Below are positions 30,109 to 40,126 of a stretch of DNA of 64,000 nt, in pieces. Below the pieces are notes generated by a model. The model had not been told where the DNA came from. It was given only the letters and a program-made list of their open reading frames with translations, and ran no database searches. A program made the translations under genes and the position numbers. This stretch comes from Candidatus Poseidoniaceae archaeon. GTDB lineage: Archaea; Thermoplasmatota; Poseidoniia; Poseidoniales; Poseidoniaceae. The first letter of the stretch is position 1, and every line of letters starts with the position of its first letter. The stretch is taken from positions 1 through 64,000 of the forward strand of contig CALKGM010000026.1 of NCBI GenBank assembly GCA_938084675.1. Direction: 5' to 3'.

Positions 30109-32235
30109 TCACTTGCTAAGAAGTGGGATAAATGCATTTGCAGCCTTTTCGCAAGCATTGGCAACGTCATCAAGGCGTTGCAAAACCCGGTACATGTGCA
30201 TGGCTGCAAGCGGTGAATCGTCCCCGTTGCTGAACACATACCTTGCTGCTTCTGCCTCAACTGTATCTGCCTCGTGCTCCATGAGATTCACTTCTTTGAT
30301 CTGCTTTGCAAGTTCATCTCGAGCTGCTTTGGTTTCCCCACTGATGGTAAACTCCCTCAGTGCGTTGACGGTGTCTTCGTAAGTAGCAACCGTTGCTGCA
30401 ACCGCTTCAGCCATTTTCTTGAGGTTGATTTTCGCTTCATCATCGTCAAAGAGGTCTCGGAATGCAAGCTGTTCAGCAACGTTCTGAGCATAGTCAGCGA
30501 TTCGGTCTTGACGTGAGACCATATGAAGGAAATCATCCATGCCAACCTGGACGCCAAACCTCATGTCGTCACTCACCATTTTACGAAGTTCTGCCTTCAC
30601 GTTGTCAGCTTCTAACTCAGCCTCGATTGTGGCCTTTATCGCTTGGGATGGGTCATTTCCATCACATGCATCGTTTACTGCCTTGAGCATGTGATTCACG
30701 GTTACTTCGACCGTTTGAGCGTGCTCGTGGAATTTGTGGAATGGAGATACAATCAACCTGTCTTGACTGGCGTCGGACAGCGCGTCTTCGATGTGGATTT
30801 CTCCGCCACTTTTCCAAATTGCGTATCCGACGGCAATGAATGAAATCGGTAGAATCACGATCATGTTCAACACGGAGCCGCCCGAACCAACAAAGAGAAC
30901 AATGGCTCCAAATGCTGCTACTGGGACACTCGCTACCCAGGAGGCTGCAATTTTGCCAAACACTCGGAAATCTACGGCTTTTGCACCGCCAGCAAGCCCT
31001 ACACCAACAACGGCACCGACCAATGTATGGGTTGTTGACACTGGAACGGCAAGGAAAGGCATTGAAAAGATGAGAATTGTCGTCGCTGCTCCGAATTCAG
31101 CTGCAAAACCACGGGTTGGTGTAATGTCGGTGATTTTCTTACCGATGGTTTCCATAACCCGCCAACCCCATGTCATGACACCGATTGCGATACCAACAGA
31201 GCCGAGGAGAACGAGCCAAAGCGGGATCGGGGCTTGCTCAGCCAACTGAAGTTCGGGGTTAGAGAACACGTCCCAAACGGCGGCCATTGGTCCAATAGCA
31301 TTCGACCGGTCGTTCGCTCCGTGTGCGAAAGCGACGTATGCTGCAGTAATGATTTGCAACCAAACAAAGATTCGTTCTACACCCTTGAATCCCCGCACTT
31401 CTTCCTCGATGTCAACTCTGCGAAGAACGAAGTAGAGGATAAGGCTTGCAATTGCGCCAATCATGGCTGCAAGAAACAAAGCGTTGAGTGGAAGCCATGC
31501 ATTTTCTGCGTAGGGATTGAAGACGCCATTTTCCTTTGCAGGTAACCAGTTGGATTTGTCAATCCAACCGTTTGAATCTGCTCTTGAAATAAAACCCTTG
31601 AGGGCTTTGAATTGTAGAGCGAGACCCAGGACAAAAAATGTGGGGAAGGCAAGGATAGGAGCGAGCCACTTTGACCGAGATACGGGGTCGTCGTTATCCA
31701 ATACGGTTTTCTTGATAATCATGTACGAAAAGAAGGCGATGAGGGCGCCCATCAACGGGCTTGCAACCCAAGACATGACAACTTGGCCAACTTTCTCCCA
31801 GTTGATGAGTTCCATTTCCCACTTGACTTCAAGGACCAATCCAACACCGATGATTCCACCAATAATCGAGTGAGTCGTAGACACGGGGAGCCCCATTCGT
31901 GTCGCGATGGTCAGCCATGTAGCGGCCGCCATCATTGCTGCAATGAATCCCAGGGCGATGTCTTGAGACAAGAGTGTGTCGACAACAACTCCATCATCAT
32001 TGAACGGCACGACAAGAATACCCTTTCGGACCGTATCGGTCACGGCGTCTCCAGCGAAAAAGGCTCCAGCGAATTCAAAGATTGCAGCAATGATCACCGC
32101 TTGTTTGAGTGTTAGCGCTCGTGAACCAACAGAGGTCCCCATAGCGTTTGCGACATCGTTTGCTCCAATGTTCCATGCCATGTAGGCACAGACGACAATT
32201 GACAGACCGATTAAAATGAGAATAAGAGGCTCCAT
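30109..32235 (-). CDS. PiT-family phosphate permease fused to C-terminal PhoU-like DUF47 domain
   Basis: NIGANDVANAMGTSVGSRALT and FAHGANDRSNAIGP duplicated PiT motifs; C-terminal helical DUF47-like region. Confidence 0.85.
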   Translation of the reverse strand: MEPLILILIGLSIVVCAYMAWNIGANDVANAMGTSVGSRALTLKQAVIIAAIFEFAGAFFAGDAVTDTVRKGILVVPFNDDGVVVDTLLSQDIALGFIAAMMAAATWLTIATRMGLPVSTTHSIIGGIIGVGLVLEVKWEMELINWEKVGQVVMSWVASPLMGALIAFFSYMIIKKTVLDNDDPVSRSKWLAPILAFPTFFVLGLALQFKALKGFISRADSNGWIDKSNWLPAKENGVFNPYAENAWLPLNALFLAAMIGAIASLILYFVLRRVDIEEEVRGFKGVERIFVWLQIITAAYVAFAHGANDRSNAIGPMAAVWDVFSNPELQLAEQAPIPLWLVLLGSVGIAIGVMTWGWRVMETIGKKITDITPTRGFAAEFGAATTILIFSMPFLAVPVSTTHTLVGAVVGVGLAGGAKAVDFRVFGKIAASWVASVPVAAFGAIVLFVGSGGSVLNMIVILPISFIAVGYAIWKSGGEIHIEDALSDASQDRLIVSPFHKFHEHAQTVEVTVNHMLKAVNDACDGNDPSQAIKATIEAELEADNVKAELRKMVSDDMRFGVQVGMDDFLHMVSRQDRIADYAQNVAEQLAFRDLFDDDEAKINLKKMAEAVAATVATYEDTVNALREFTISGETKAARDELAKQIKEVNLMEHEADTVEAEAARYVFSNGDDSPLAAMHMYRVLQRLDDVANACEKAANAFIPLLSK

Positions 32236-32267
32236 GTTACCCTCCATAGAATATTGGTACTTATACG

Positions 32268-32290
32268 AGATTATGTATAATCTATATAGA
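32268..32290. promoter_or_regulatory. Two adjacent palindromes between divergent phosphate genes
   Basis: AGATTAT-GT-ATAATCT (32268-32283) overlapping TCTATATAGA (32281-32290). Confidence 0.5.
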
Positions 32291-32310
32291 GGTATATTGG
32301 AGCGTACGTT

Positions 32311-33363
32311 ATGGCTCTTGGACCGGGTGACCACGAAGTGCGGAAATTACAGTCAACGGGTGGCAGTACGTTCACGTTGAGCCTTCCAAAGCCCTGGATC
32401 CTCGAGCAGCAGTTGAAATCTCGTGATTCACTCCGAATTGATTGGAGACCTAGTGGTGCATTAAGAGTCACTCCTCTGGACATGGCAACATCTCTTGAGA
32501 AGCACGTATACTTCAATTTTGATACCCTTCCGGAAAACAGTCTTCATGACCATTTGATGGGCGCATACATCTCCGGTGCTGACCTGATAACCATTGAATT
32601 TGAGGAAGGGGGTCGTCAATCATTAAATCATCCAATTCGGCGGTTTCTGCGAGCAACGCGGGGTTTTGAAATAATAGATGAAAGAGAAACACGTATTGAC
32701 TTGCGCTGCCTTCTAAATGCGGGAGACATGCCCCTCCATTCGAGTCTCAACCGTATGTATCTCCAAGTAACATCACTGATGAGAGACGTCATTAGTGTAT
32801 TTGAGGGAGGAGATAAGGAATTTTTCAGCGATGCGGAAGAACGAGAAAGTGAAGTCGACGCATTGCTGTATTTGATTGAACGGCAAGTTCGGATCTTGTT
32901 AGATTCTCACATGGTGGCGACAAAACTGAACCTTACACGAACTCAGGCTCTTGAATATGCCAATCTAGCCCGATGTCTAGAGCGTATGATGGACCACGCA
33001 TTTACCATGACGCAATTCGTTGTTGAATACCCACATCTCATCAACCCACATACCAGAGAAAGTCCGATTTACCATGTGCCGGAATGGCAGTCAGCATTGA
33101 AGGAATTGATGATTAACATACGGACGAGAGATTCAACGCGAATTGAAGAGGCCCGTCATCAATTGAAAGCTCTCCAAGAAACGCTTCTCGCCTATGAGCA
33201 CACATTACTGAGCAAAAAGGGAACCAACCAGTGGATGGCGCAAAACTTGAGCCTGTCGGAATCTGTGCGTCGTCTGTGCGCATATTCTCGCGATTTCGGA
33301 GAAATCCTCCTCAATATGAAGATTTCAACCGAAATGATGCGGGTTCGTGAAGTGGTGTTGTAA
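32311..33363 (+). CDS. Archaeal PhoU-type phosphate regulator (AbrB-like N-terminus + PhoU helices)
   Basis: VRKLQSTGGSTFTLSLPKPWILEQQLKSRDSLRI then PhoU-like helical repeats. Confidence 0.82.
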   Translation: MALGPGDHEVRKLQSTGGSTFTLSLPKPWILEQQLKSRDSLRIDWRPSGALRVTPLDMATSLEKHVYFNFDTLPENSLHDHLMGAYISGADLITIEFEEGGRQSLNHPIRRFLRATRGFEIIDERETRIDLRCLLNAGDMPLHSSLNRMYLQVTSLMRDVISVFEGGDKEFFSDAEERESEVDALLYLIERQVRILLDSHMVATKLNLTRTQALEYANLARCLERMMDHAFTMTQFVVEYPHLINPHTRESPIYHVPEWQSALKELMINIRTRDSTRIEEARHQLKALQETLLAYEHTLLSKKGTNQWMAQNLSLSESVRRLCAYSRDFGEILLNMKISTEMMRVREVVL

Positions 33364-33461
33364 AATACAGTTGGTTTATTTTAAACACCTATGTGTTGGC
33401 GAATTCACCGCTGATTGATATAGGGCGGAGTGCAACTATAACATGAGAAACAACTCAGAAG

Positions 33462-33635
33462 ATGAGCACTATGGACAAAGAATTGGAAACCTACGTAGAA
33501 TTGACGATGACGAGCCAAAAATACCGAAGCGGTATCTTTGGTTCAATGCTTGACCGCCTTGCAACAGCCATTGCATTTTATCGCAGTGGCGTTGACAATC
33601 GTGGAGTTTACCACGCACGGAAGGGGGCGTACTGA
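33462..33635 (+). CDS. Microprotein A of a duplicated pair (57 aa)
   Basis: MSTMDKELETYVELTMTSQKYRSGIFGSMLDRLATAIAFYRSGVDNRGVYHARKGAY; colinear with next ORF. Confidence 0.5.
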   Translation: MSTMDKELETYVELTMTSQKYRSGIFGSMLDRLATAIAFYRSGVDNRGVYHARKGAY

Positions 33636-33752
33636 ATGGACGACTATCTCGAGTCCTACGTTGATCAGGCCATGAATGCCCAAGTGCTTCGCAACGGTAT
33701 CTTCCGTTCTTCACCACTTTCCTGGGTCAAGGGCCTTTTCTCTAAGAAGTAA
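33636..33752 (+). CDS. Microprotein B of a duplicated pair (38 aa)
   Basis: MDDYLESYVDQAMNAQVLRNGIFRSSPLSWVKGLFSKK; starts immediately after stop of microprotein A. Confidence 0.5.
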   Translation: MDDYLESYVDQAMNAQVLRNGIFRSSPLSWVKGLFSKK

Positions 33753-33790
33753 GGATAGGTTTTACAAGAACCGTCAGATTGTTTTTATCG

Positions 33791-34741
33791 ATGAGATGGC
33801 GATGGTTCCCTCACCTCTCGGGTCTCATAACCCCGCTAGTATCACTTGTTGGGCTTTGGCTTGGAGGTTGGTGGATGGGTTTAACACTCATCCTACTGTT
33901 AGCCATATATCCGCTGCTTGATACGCTTCTTGGATTTGATGAGCAAACCGATCCGCTTCAAGAAGGGTTACCTTACAACGTCATTCTTCACCTTCATGGA
34001 GTCCTCGTTCCGTTGACGGTTTGCGTACTTTTATGGCGTATCTCTGTTGATGGTTTGACGTCATTTACTGGGCTTGGAATCCTTTCAGTGGGCCTCAGCA
34101 GTGGTGCATCGGGGATCGTTTCTGCACACGAGCTTGGACACCGTAAACCCCGTTCTGGAAGTTGGTGGCTGGCTCGACTCAGTTTGTTTTCTGTTCTTTA
34201 TTTGCACTTCACAACCGAACACAACCATACCCATCACAAGCATTGGGCAAAGAAAATCGACCCCACCTCGTCTCCATTAGGAAGAAGTGTATACCGGCAT
34301 TTCATTACCACCATACCGCTTCAAGTCCGAGGTGCTTATCGTGCACGACCAGTAGATACACGACGGTCGTTGATGCTTGAAATCGTGTTCCTTGTTGCAC
34401 TCTATGCTGTCAATCCTGAATGGTTGGTAGCCTTCGTTGGTCAAGCCTTCATCGCCGTGTTCCTTCTTGAGTTTGTGAACTACCTTCAGCACCATGGGTT
34501 ATTGCGCGAAGACGGGGAGCGCGCTGGTGCGCAACATGCCTGGGAAAGCCGTCACCGTTTGTCCCGTTGGACGTTGCTTGAATTACCGTTACACCCGGCC
34601 CATCATATGAAGTCCAGCACTCCGTACCATCATCTCAAAACTCATGATGATGCTCCACAACTTCCCCACGGATACTATGTTATGTTCCTGCTGGCGCTGG
34701 TCCCACCATTGTTCAATCGGGCCCTCAGAAACCGCGTTTGA
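33791..34741 (+). CDS. AlkB-type integral-membrane alkane monooxygenase/fatty acid hydroxylase-like protein
   Basis: SAHELGHRK, TEHNHTHHKHWAKK, NYLQHHGL, LPLHPAHHMKSSTPYHHL His motifs between TM helices. Confidence 0.8.
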   Translation: MRWRWFPHLSGLITPLVSLVGLWLGGWWMGLTLILLLAIYPLLDTLLGFDEQTDPLQEGLPYNVILHLHGVLVPLTVCVLLWRISVDGLTSFTGLGILSVGLSSGASGIVSAHELGHRKPRSGSWWLARLSLFSVLYLHFTTEHNHTHHKHWAKKIDPTSSPLGRSVYRHFITTIPLQVRGAYRARPVDTRRSLMLEIVFLVALYAVNPEWLVAFVGQAFIAVFLLEFVNYLQHHGLLREDGERAGAQHAWESRHRLSRWTLLELPLHPAHHMKSSTPYHHLKTHDDAPQLPHGYYVMFLLALVPPLFNRALRNRV

Positions 34742-34824
34742 CCCTGATTTTACCGGGGCCAACAAAAAATATGGCCCGAACCGATTATCAACAGTTGGCC
34801 CTTGAACAAAGTTGAGGGGGAGCG

Positions 34825-36813
34825 ATGCGAGACAACTGGCCACCTAAAAAAGTCGCTTTATCGCCGGGAAAGCGCGTCTTATTCCTTACAAAGGATCTCG
34901 AACTCATCAAGCAACAACTCTACGAGGGGTTGGACCTTAAGATGGAGGATTTGAAGATTGAAGACCTCCTTGACGACATCAATACCGACGTAATGACTCC
35001 TGCATGGGTTTGTTTTGATCACGACCCCGCTGAAATTGCAAAGAATGCTTACGCGGGACTGATGCACAACGGGCTCCGCGTGTTTCGGGAAAACGCATTG
35101 AAGAACGGAGATTTTGAAGTCATCGTTTCGGGCCAGCGCAAAGGTACGGGTTCAAGCCGAGAAACAGCCGCTCAATGCGAGCGATGGGCTGGAATCAATA
35201 TTGTCATCGCTGCCTCATTTGCGCCAATTCACGAGCGTAACAACATCAACCTCGGCCAACTCATGGCGGGACACGATGTATTGAAGCGGTTGCAAGAAGG
35301 AGAGGAAATCTCACTTGAAGAATTCACTGGAGCATACGACCCTGTCACCCAACTCATCATTGAGAAAGGTGGATTGTTTCCTTTTGCAAAGGCACTTCAA
35401 GCAAATGAATTGGAACTCGCGCCGCTTAACACTCCATCCAAACCGATGACAATGGCGGAGCACATCATCAGCCGAAACTTGGTAGGGCAGCCTGAAGGGC
35501 AGTGTGTCAAGCCTGGCGACCCAGTCATTGCTCAAGTTCAGGGAGGGTATTCTCACGAATTCACAACGGCTCAAGTTCACACGTTCCTTCAAGAAGAATA
35601 CGGGATGGATTACTCGCTTCCGAACCCGAGTAAATTTGCAGTCTTTGAAGACCATCTTCTCTACGCACACCACAATCCAAAGTTTGTTCCATTCATGCAT
35701 AAAGTGCAAACCTTACGCGACCTTCAGGTCGCCTTCCAACAGCATGCTGGCGTCCGAGATTATTCTGCAATCGACGGCGTCTCCCCTGGGATTTGTCACC
35801 AAGTTGCACGAGAGGAGTTTATTGAAGTCGGAGATTTCATCCAAGCAACAGATTCTCACACCTGCATGGGTGGAGCGTCAAACGCCCTAACATGGGGTGT
35901 AGGTGCCACAGAATATGCGAACCTTGTAAGCGCTGGATTCACCTTTGTCAAGGTGCCTGAATCAATTCGATTTGAACTCGTTGGTGAACTCCACAACGGT
36001 TGCACTGCAAAGGATGTTATTCTCGCAATTCTCGCTGACCACGCTCGTGAAGAATTAACCCTGAACCGTAGCATGGAATTTGGAGGCCCTGGCCTTACAT
36101 CGCTCTCTATTGACGAACGAGCAACTCTGTGCAATATGGCTACAGAGTGCTCGGGCAGAACGGGTATTTGTGAAGCCGATGATGCTCTTTACGATTGGAT
36201 GGTATCAGCTCAACCTCACCTGACAGTTGAAGGGCAGAAAGCGCGTTCGGTTCACCCTGACCCTGGCGCACATTATGACGGTGGCGTCCACGTCATTGAC
36301 CTCTCAACGATTGTCCCCATGGTCGCCCACCCGGGCAATCCGGACGAAGGCGTTCCAAGTGACCCAACCAATGGAGCAAACATCAGCGACATCGGACAAG
36401 TTCGTATCGACATCGCATACGGAGGCTCCTGTACTGCAGGGAAAGAAGATGATATCGCCTACTACGCTGAAGTTTGTGAGGCTGCTCAACAAGCCGGCCT
36501 CAAGGTCAAGGAGGGTGTTGAATTCTTCATCCAATATGGATCGGGGCAAGTCAAACAACTCGCTGAAAACAAAGGATGGCATGAGCTCTTCCAAAGCGTT
36601 GGCGTCAACCTGATCAACCCCGGATGTGGAGCCTGCATTGGCGCTGGCCCAGGAGTTTCAATTACTCCAGACCAAGTTACGGTCTCTGCGATTAATCGCA
36701 ATTTCCAAGGGCGTTCTGGGCCAGGGAAATTGTATCTTGCAAGCCCATTGACCGTCGCTGCATCTGCATTCACTGGCGTCATTTCCTCGTGGCATCCGGA
36801 ACTCTTTGTTTGA
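34825..36813 (+). CDS. Aconitase/3-isopropylmalate dehydratase family; N-terminal swivel (LeuD-like) fused to LeuC-like catalytic domain
   Basis: SGQRKGTGSSRETAAQCERWAGINIVIAASFAPIHERNNIN precedes ATDSHTCMGGA...SCTAGKEDDI...NPGCGACIGAGPG. Confidence 0.85.
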   Translation: MRDNWPPKKVALSPGKRVLFLTKDLELIKQQLYEGLDLKMEDLKIEDLLDDINTDVMTPAWVCFDHDPAEIAKNAYAGLMHNGLRVFRENALKNGDFEVIVSGQRKGTGSSRETAAQCERWAGINIVIAASFAPIHERNNINLGQLMAGHDVLKRLQEGEEISLEEFTGAYDPVTQLIIEKGGLFPFAKALQANELELAPLNTPSKPMTMAEHIISRNLVGQPEGQCVKPGDPVIAQVQGGYSHEFTTAQVHTFLQEEYGMDYSLPNPSKFAVFEDHLLYAHHNPKFVPFMHKVQTLRDLQVAFQQHAGVRDYSAIDGVSPGICHQVAREEFIEVGDFIQATDSHTCMGGASNALTWGVGATEYANLVSAGFTFVKVPESIRFELVGELHNGCTAKDVILAILADHAREELTLNRSMEFGGPGLTSLSIDERATLCNMATECSGRTGICEADDALYDWMVSAQPHLTVEGQKARSVHPDPGAHYDGGVHVIDLSTIVPMVAHPGNPDEGVPSDPTNGANISDIGQVRIDIAYGGSCTAGKEDDIAYYAEVCEAAQQAGLKVKEGVEFFIQYGSGQVKQLAENKGWHELFQSVGVNLINPGCGACIGAGPGVSITPDQVTVSAINRNFQGRSGPGKLYLASPLTVAASAFTGVISSWHPELFV

Positions 36814-36950
36814 TTTCCGCGTCGGTTTTTGGCCCCGAAATGGATAGGCTTCATCCCAATCTTACTGCTTTGTATATGTACCCTCAAACAAGCGGGTAAG
36901 CCATCTGTCGGCCCGACGTCATCAAGACGAAGGAGGACCGGTAGGGTGGT

Positions 36951-39011
36951 GTGCGCATGTCAGGAACTGCAGAACGAATGGCCAAAAACCAGAAGCAAGT
37001 CGCAATTTCGGAATTTTTTGAGAAAAACAAGCACTTCTTAGGATTTGATTCGCTCACCCGTTCTCTTATCACAGCAGTAAAAGAGGCTGTGGACAACTCA
37101 TTGGATGCGTGCGAAGAAGCCCGTATCCTTCCAAAAATACGTGTTCAAATCACAAAAATCGATGATAAAAAGAACATTATTGAACTCAAATCCGAAGATA
37201 ATGGACCGGGCATTCCGCAACGAAGTATTGAGAAAGTGTTTGGACAGTTGTTGTTCGGTTCTCGCTTCCATGCAATTCGCCAATCAAGAGGGCAACAGGG
37301 AATTGGAATTACCGGAGTGGTCATGTACAGTCAACTCACAACGGGTAGGAAAACCCATGTGCGTTCAAAAATCGCTACTGAGGCATCGGCTGCTATCGTT
37401 GATATCGGCCTTGATACAAGAAAGAATAAGGCCACAAAATCCAACGAAAGCCGAGAGATTTGGGAAAACCCAGATGGCTCCTTCAAAGAGCACGGGCTTG
37501 AAGTCACCACCCGTATGAAAGCGAAATACCAGAAGGGGCGGCAAAGCGTCTATCAGTACCTTCGCATGACCAGTATCGTCAATCCTCACGCAGATATTAC
37601 CTTCATTGACCCAGAAGGGGAGACTCACCACTGGCCTCGTGTAACTGAACGCCTACCAACAAAAGTTGAGAGCATCAAACCACACCCACACGGCATTCAC
37701 CTTGGGACGCTGCAACGCATGTGTACCGAATCCACCGATTCACGCATGACTGTTTTTCTTAGAAACAATTTTTCTGGTATGTCAACCCGTGCTGCCAAGG
37801 AATTGTTAGAAGTCGCTGAAATTAGCGAAAAGGCAAAACCCAAATCCCTCAAACCAGAGCAATATAGAGCGCTTCTAGAGGCTTTTCAAGGAGAAAGGAC
37901 ATTGAACAACAAGCCCGTTAAACTTCTCAATCCACCGACAAATTGTCTTTCTCCAATTGAAGAACTTCTCATCAAGAAAGGATTGTCAAAGACCATTGAC
38001 TCTCGTTTCGTTACCACCATGACTCGTTCTCCAACGGTAACACAAGGAAACCCGTACCAGGTTGAGGTTGGACTTATCTTTGGGGATGGAATGCTAGCGG
38101 ACAAGCCTGTTGAAGTTCTTCGGTTTGCAAACCGTGTGCCCCTAATGTATCAACAAGGTGGTTGTTTGTTGACCAAAGCAATTGAATCAGTAGATTGGCG
38201 GCAGTACGGATTAGATCAAGCCGGAGGAAGGGGGGTTCCAAAGGGTCCTGCGGCCATACTTGTTCATCTTGCAAGCACTAACGTTCAATTCACATCTGAA
38301 GCAAAAGAAGCACTGGCTGATAACAGCGAAGTATTGGATGAGACTCGAAAAGCTCTCCTTGAGATGGGACGAGGGTTGCGAAAGCATCTTGAAAAGAAGA
38401 AAAAGATGGCGAAAACCCAAGAAAAATTCGAGTTGGTAAATGATATTATACCCGCCATTGCAGAAAAATCTGCACAAATACTTGGCCGGCCTGTTCCCGA
38501 ATTAGCAGGGTCCATTACCAAAATCATGAGCGCAGTTATCGCAGAAGAAGAGACCGTATGGAACAAGGAAACCAAGAAAACCGACGTATCGATTACACTG
38601 TTCAACTATACCTCTCGTGCGCGCTCTTACACACTTTTGGCGTCATGGCCAGAGCGTGATGGTGCTGTGATGGAGAACAACAACACGGGTGGAAGAAAAG
38701 AGGCTACTGGCGTTTGGGCTTGGAAGCTTGATACGCTTGAGCCAGGACAAACTTACGTCATCAAATATACTCTATCTGGATTGGAAAAAGGAGATTGGAC
38801 CGATACGGATGTATTTTTCCGAGGAAGTCAGGACGTCATCGGTGCAACGAAGATGGACGAAAAACTGTTAGAAGAAATCCGAAGGCAAGAGGCTGTTGGA
38901 ACTTCCAAAGAAGAGGAATCTTCGGATGAATCAGATGATGTTGAGCCGTTAGCCGAACCTGAAGTTCCCCCGCCCACTGGGCAGCAAACCCTGTTTGGAG
39001 GTGGTGAATGA
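36951..39011 (+). CDS. top6B: DNA topoisomerase VI subunit B
   Basis: GHKL ATPase: AVKEAVDNSLDAC...EDNGPGIP...SRGQQGIGITGVVMYSQLTTG. Confidence 0.95.
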   Translation: MRMSGTAERMAKNQKQVAISEFFEKNKHFLGFDSLTRSLITAVKEAVDNSLDACEEARILPKIRVQITKIDDKKNIIELKSEDNGPGIPQRSIEKVFGQLLFGSRFHAIRQSRGQQGIGITGVVMYSQLTTGRKTHVRSKIATEASAAIVDIGLDTRKNKATKSNESREIWENPDGSFKEHGLEVTTRMKAKYQKGRQSVYQYLRMTSIVNPHADITFIDPEGETHHWPRVTERLPTKVESIKPHPHGIHLGTLQRMCTESTDSRMTVFLRNNFSGMSTRAAKELLEVAEISEKAKPKSLKPEQYRALLEAFQGERTLNNKPVKLLNPPTNCLSPIEELLIKKGLSKTIDSRFVTTMTRSPTVTQGNPYQVEVGLIFGDGMLADKPVEVLRFANRVPLMYQQGGCLLTKAIESVDWRQYGLDQAGGRGVPKGPAAILVHLASTNVQFTSEAKEALADNSEVLDETRKALLEMGRGLRKHLEKKKKMAKTQEKFELVNDIIPAIAEKSAQILGRPVPELAGSITKIMSAVIAEEETVWNKETKKTDVSITLFNYTSRARSYTLLASWPERDGAVMENNNTGGRKEATGVWAWKLDTLEPGQTYVIKYTLSGLEKGDWTDTDVFFRGSQDVIGATKMDEKLLEEIRRQEAVGTSKEEESSDESDDVEPLAEPEVPPPTGQQTLFGGGE

Positions 39012-40108
39012 TGTCAAGAACTCATACGAACGATGAAACAAAGATTGCCCTGCATGAAGTAGTCGCTGAAATGTACGATAAAATTGTCAAGGGCGAAGCG
39101 CCTACAATGACGCTTCCCGTTCGGACCAAAACCAACATTGCTTTTGATGATAAATTGGGGGTGTACAAGTATGGGAAAAAGCGTTCAACTCGTGACGCTA
39201 CCAGCCTTGGTTCTGCGAAGCAACTTCTTCGAGCCCTGCATGTTGTTGAATTTATTGAGGAAATGATCGATGCCGGAAAGTCGTCAACGCTGAGAGAAAT
39301 GTACTACATTTCGGAGGCTTGGGGGTTAGGAAAGTTCGGTTCACAAAATGAATCAAACAACCTAGCAGAAGATTTGGAAGTCGTTACCAAATGCCTGCGT
39401 GAAGATTTCAAACTCCGTCCAGAAGAAGACGGCGCTCGTATGATTGGAAACCTTACCTTACGGGAACGAAACCGAAGAGGAGAATGGATGAGAATCAATG
39501 CCCGTGACGATGTTGGAGATTCAGGTTATGGCGTACCATACAATGTTGAACTCGAAAAGATTGAGTTGCTTGAGCATGACATTAAATTCATCATGGCCAT
39601 AGAGACCGGTGGTATGTTTGACCGATTGATTGAAAATGGATTTGATGAAGATTTCAACTGTGGTCTTTTGCATCTTAAAGGACAGCCTGCTCGGTCAACA
39701 CGACGCATACTCAAGCGAATGAGCGAAGAGTGGGATTTGCCTGTTGTTGTCTTCCTTGACGGCGACCCGTGGTCATTCCGAATCTTTGCATCTATTGCAT
39801 ACGGTGCGATCAAGACCGCTCACATTTCTGAATATTTGGCCACGCCCAGCGCCACCTATCTCGGAATCACTGCTGACGATATCATGGCATATGACCTCCC
39901 GAATGACGACCTTTCGCCACGGGATGTTGAGGCACTCAAGGCCGAACTTTCCGACCCGCGATTCGCTGACCCATGGTGGCAGGAACAAATCAACATGATG
40001 TTGGAACTTGGAAAGAAGGCTGAACAGCAATCTCTTGCAAAATACGGACTTGATTTCGTTACCGACACATATCTCCCAGAGAAATTAGCTGAACTCGGTT
40101 TGGCCTGA
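39008..40108 (+). CDS. top6A: DNA topoisomerase VI subunit A (Spo11-like)
   Basis: STLREMYYISEAWG active-site Tyr; VFLDGDPWSFRIFASIAYGAIK Toprim. Confidence 0.95.
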   Translation: MMSRTHTNDETKIALHEVVAEMYDKIVKGEAPTMTLPVRTKTNIAFDDKLGVYKYGKKRSTRDATSLGSAKQLLRALHVVEFIEEMIDAGKSSTLREMYYISEAWGLGKFGSQNESNNLAEDLEVVTKCLREDFKLRPEEDGARMIGNLTLRERNRRGEWMRINARDDVGDSGYGVPYNVELEKIELLEHDIKFIMAIETGGMFDRLIENGFDEDFNCGLLHLKGQPARSTRRILKRMSEEWDLPVVVFLDGDPWSFRIFASIAYGAIKTAHISEYLATPSATYLGITADDIMAYDLPNDDLSPRDVEALKAELSDPRFADPWWQEQINMMLELGKKAEQQSLAKYGLDFVTDTYLPEKLAELGLA

Positions 40109-40126
40109 GGCCCATGAGCGAGCCTT

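Noticed and set aside
30791-31249. 152-aa plus-strand ORF
   Set aside because: Antisense of the PiT permease, Pro/Thr-rich shadow frame
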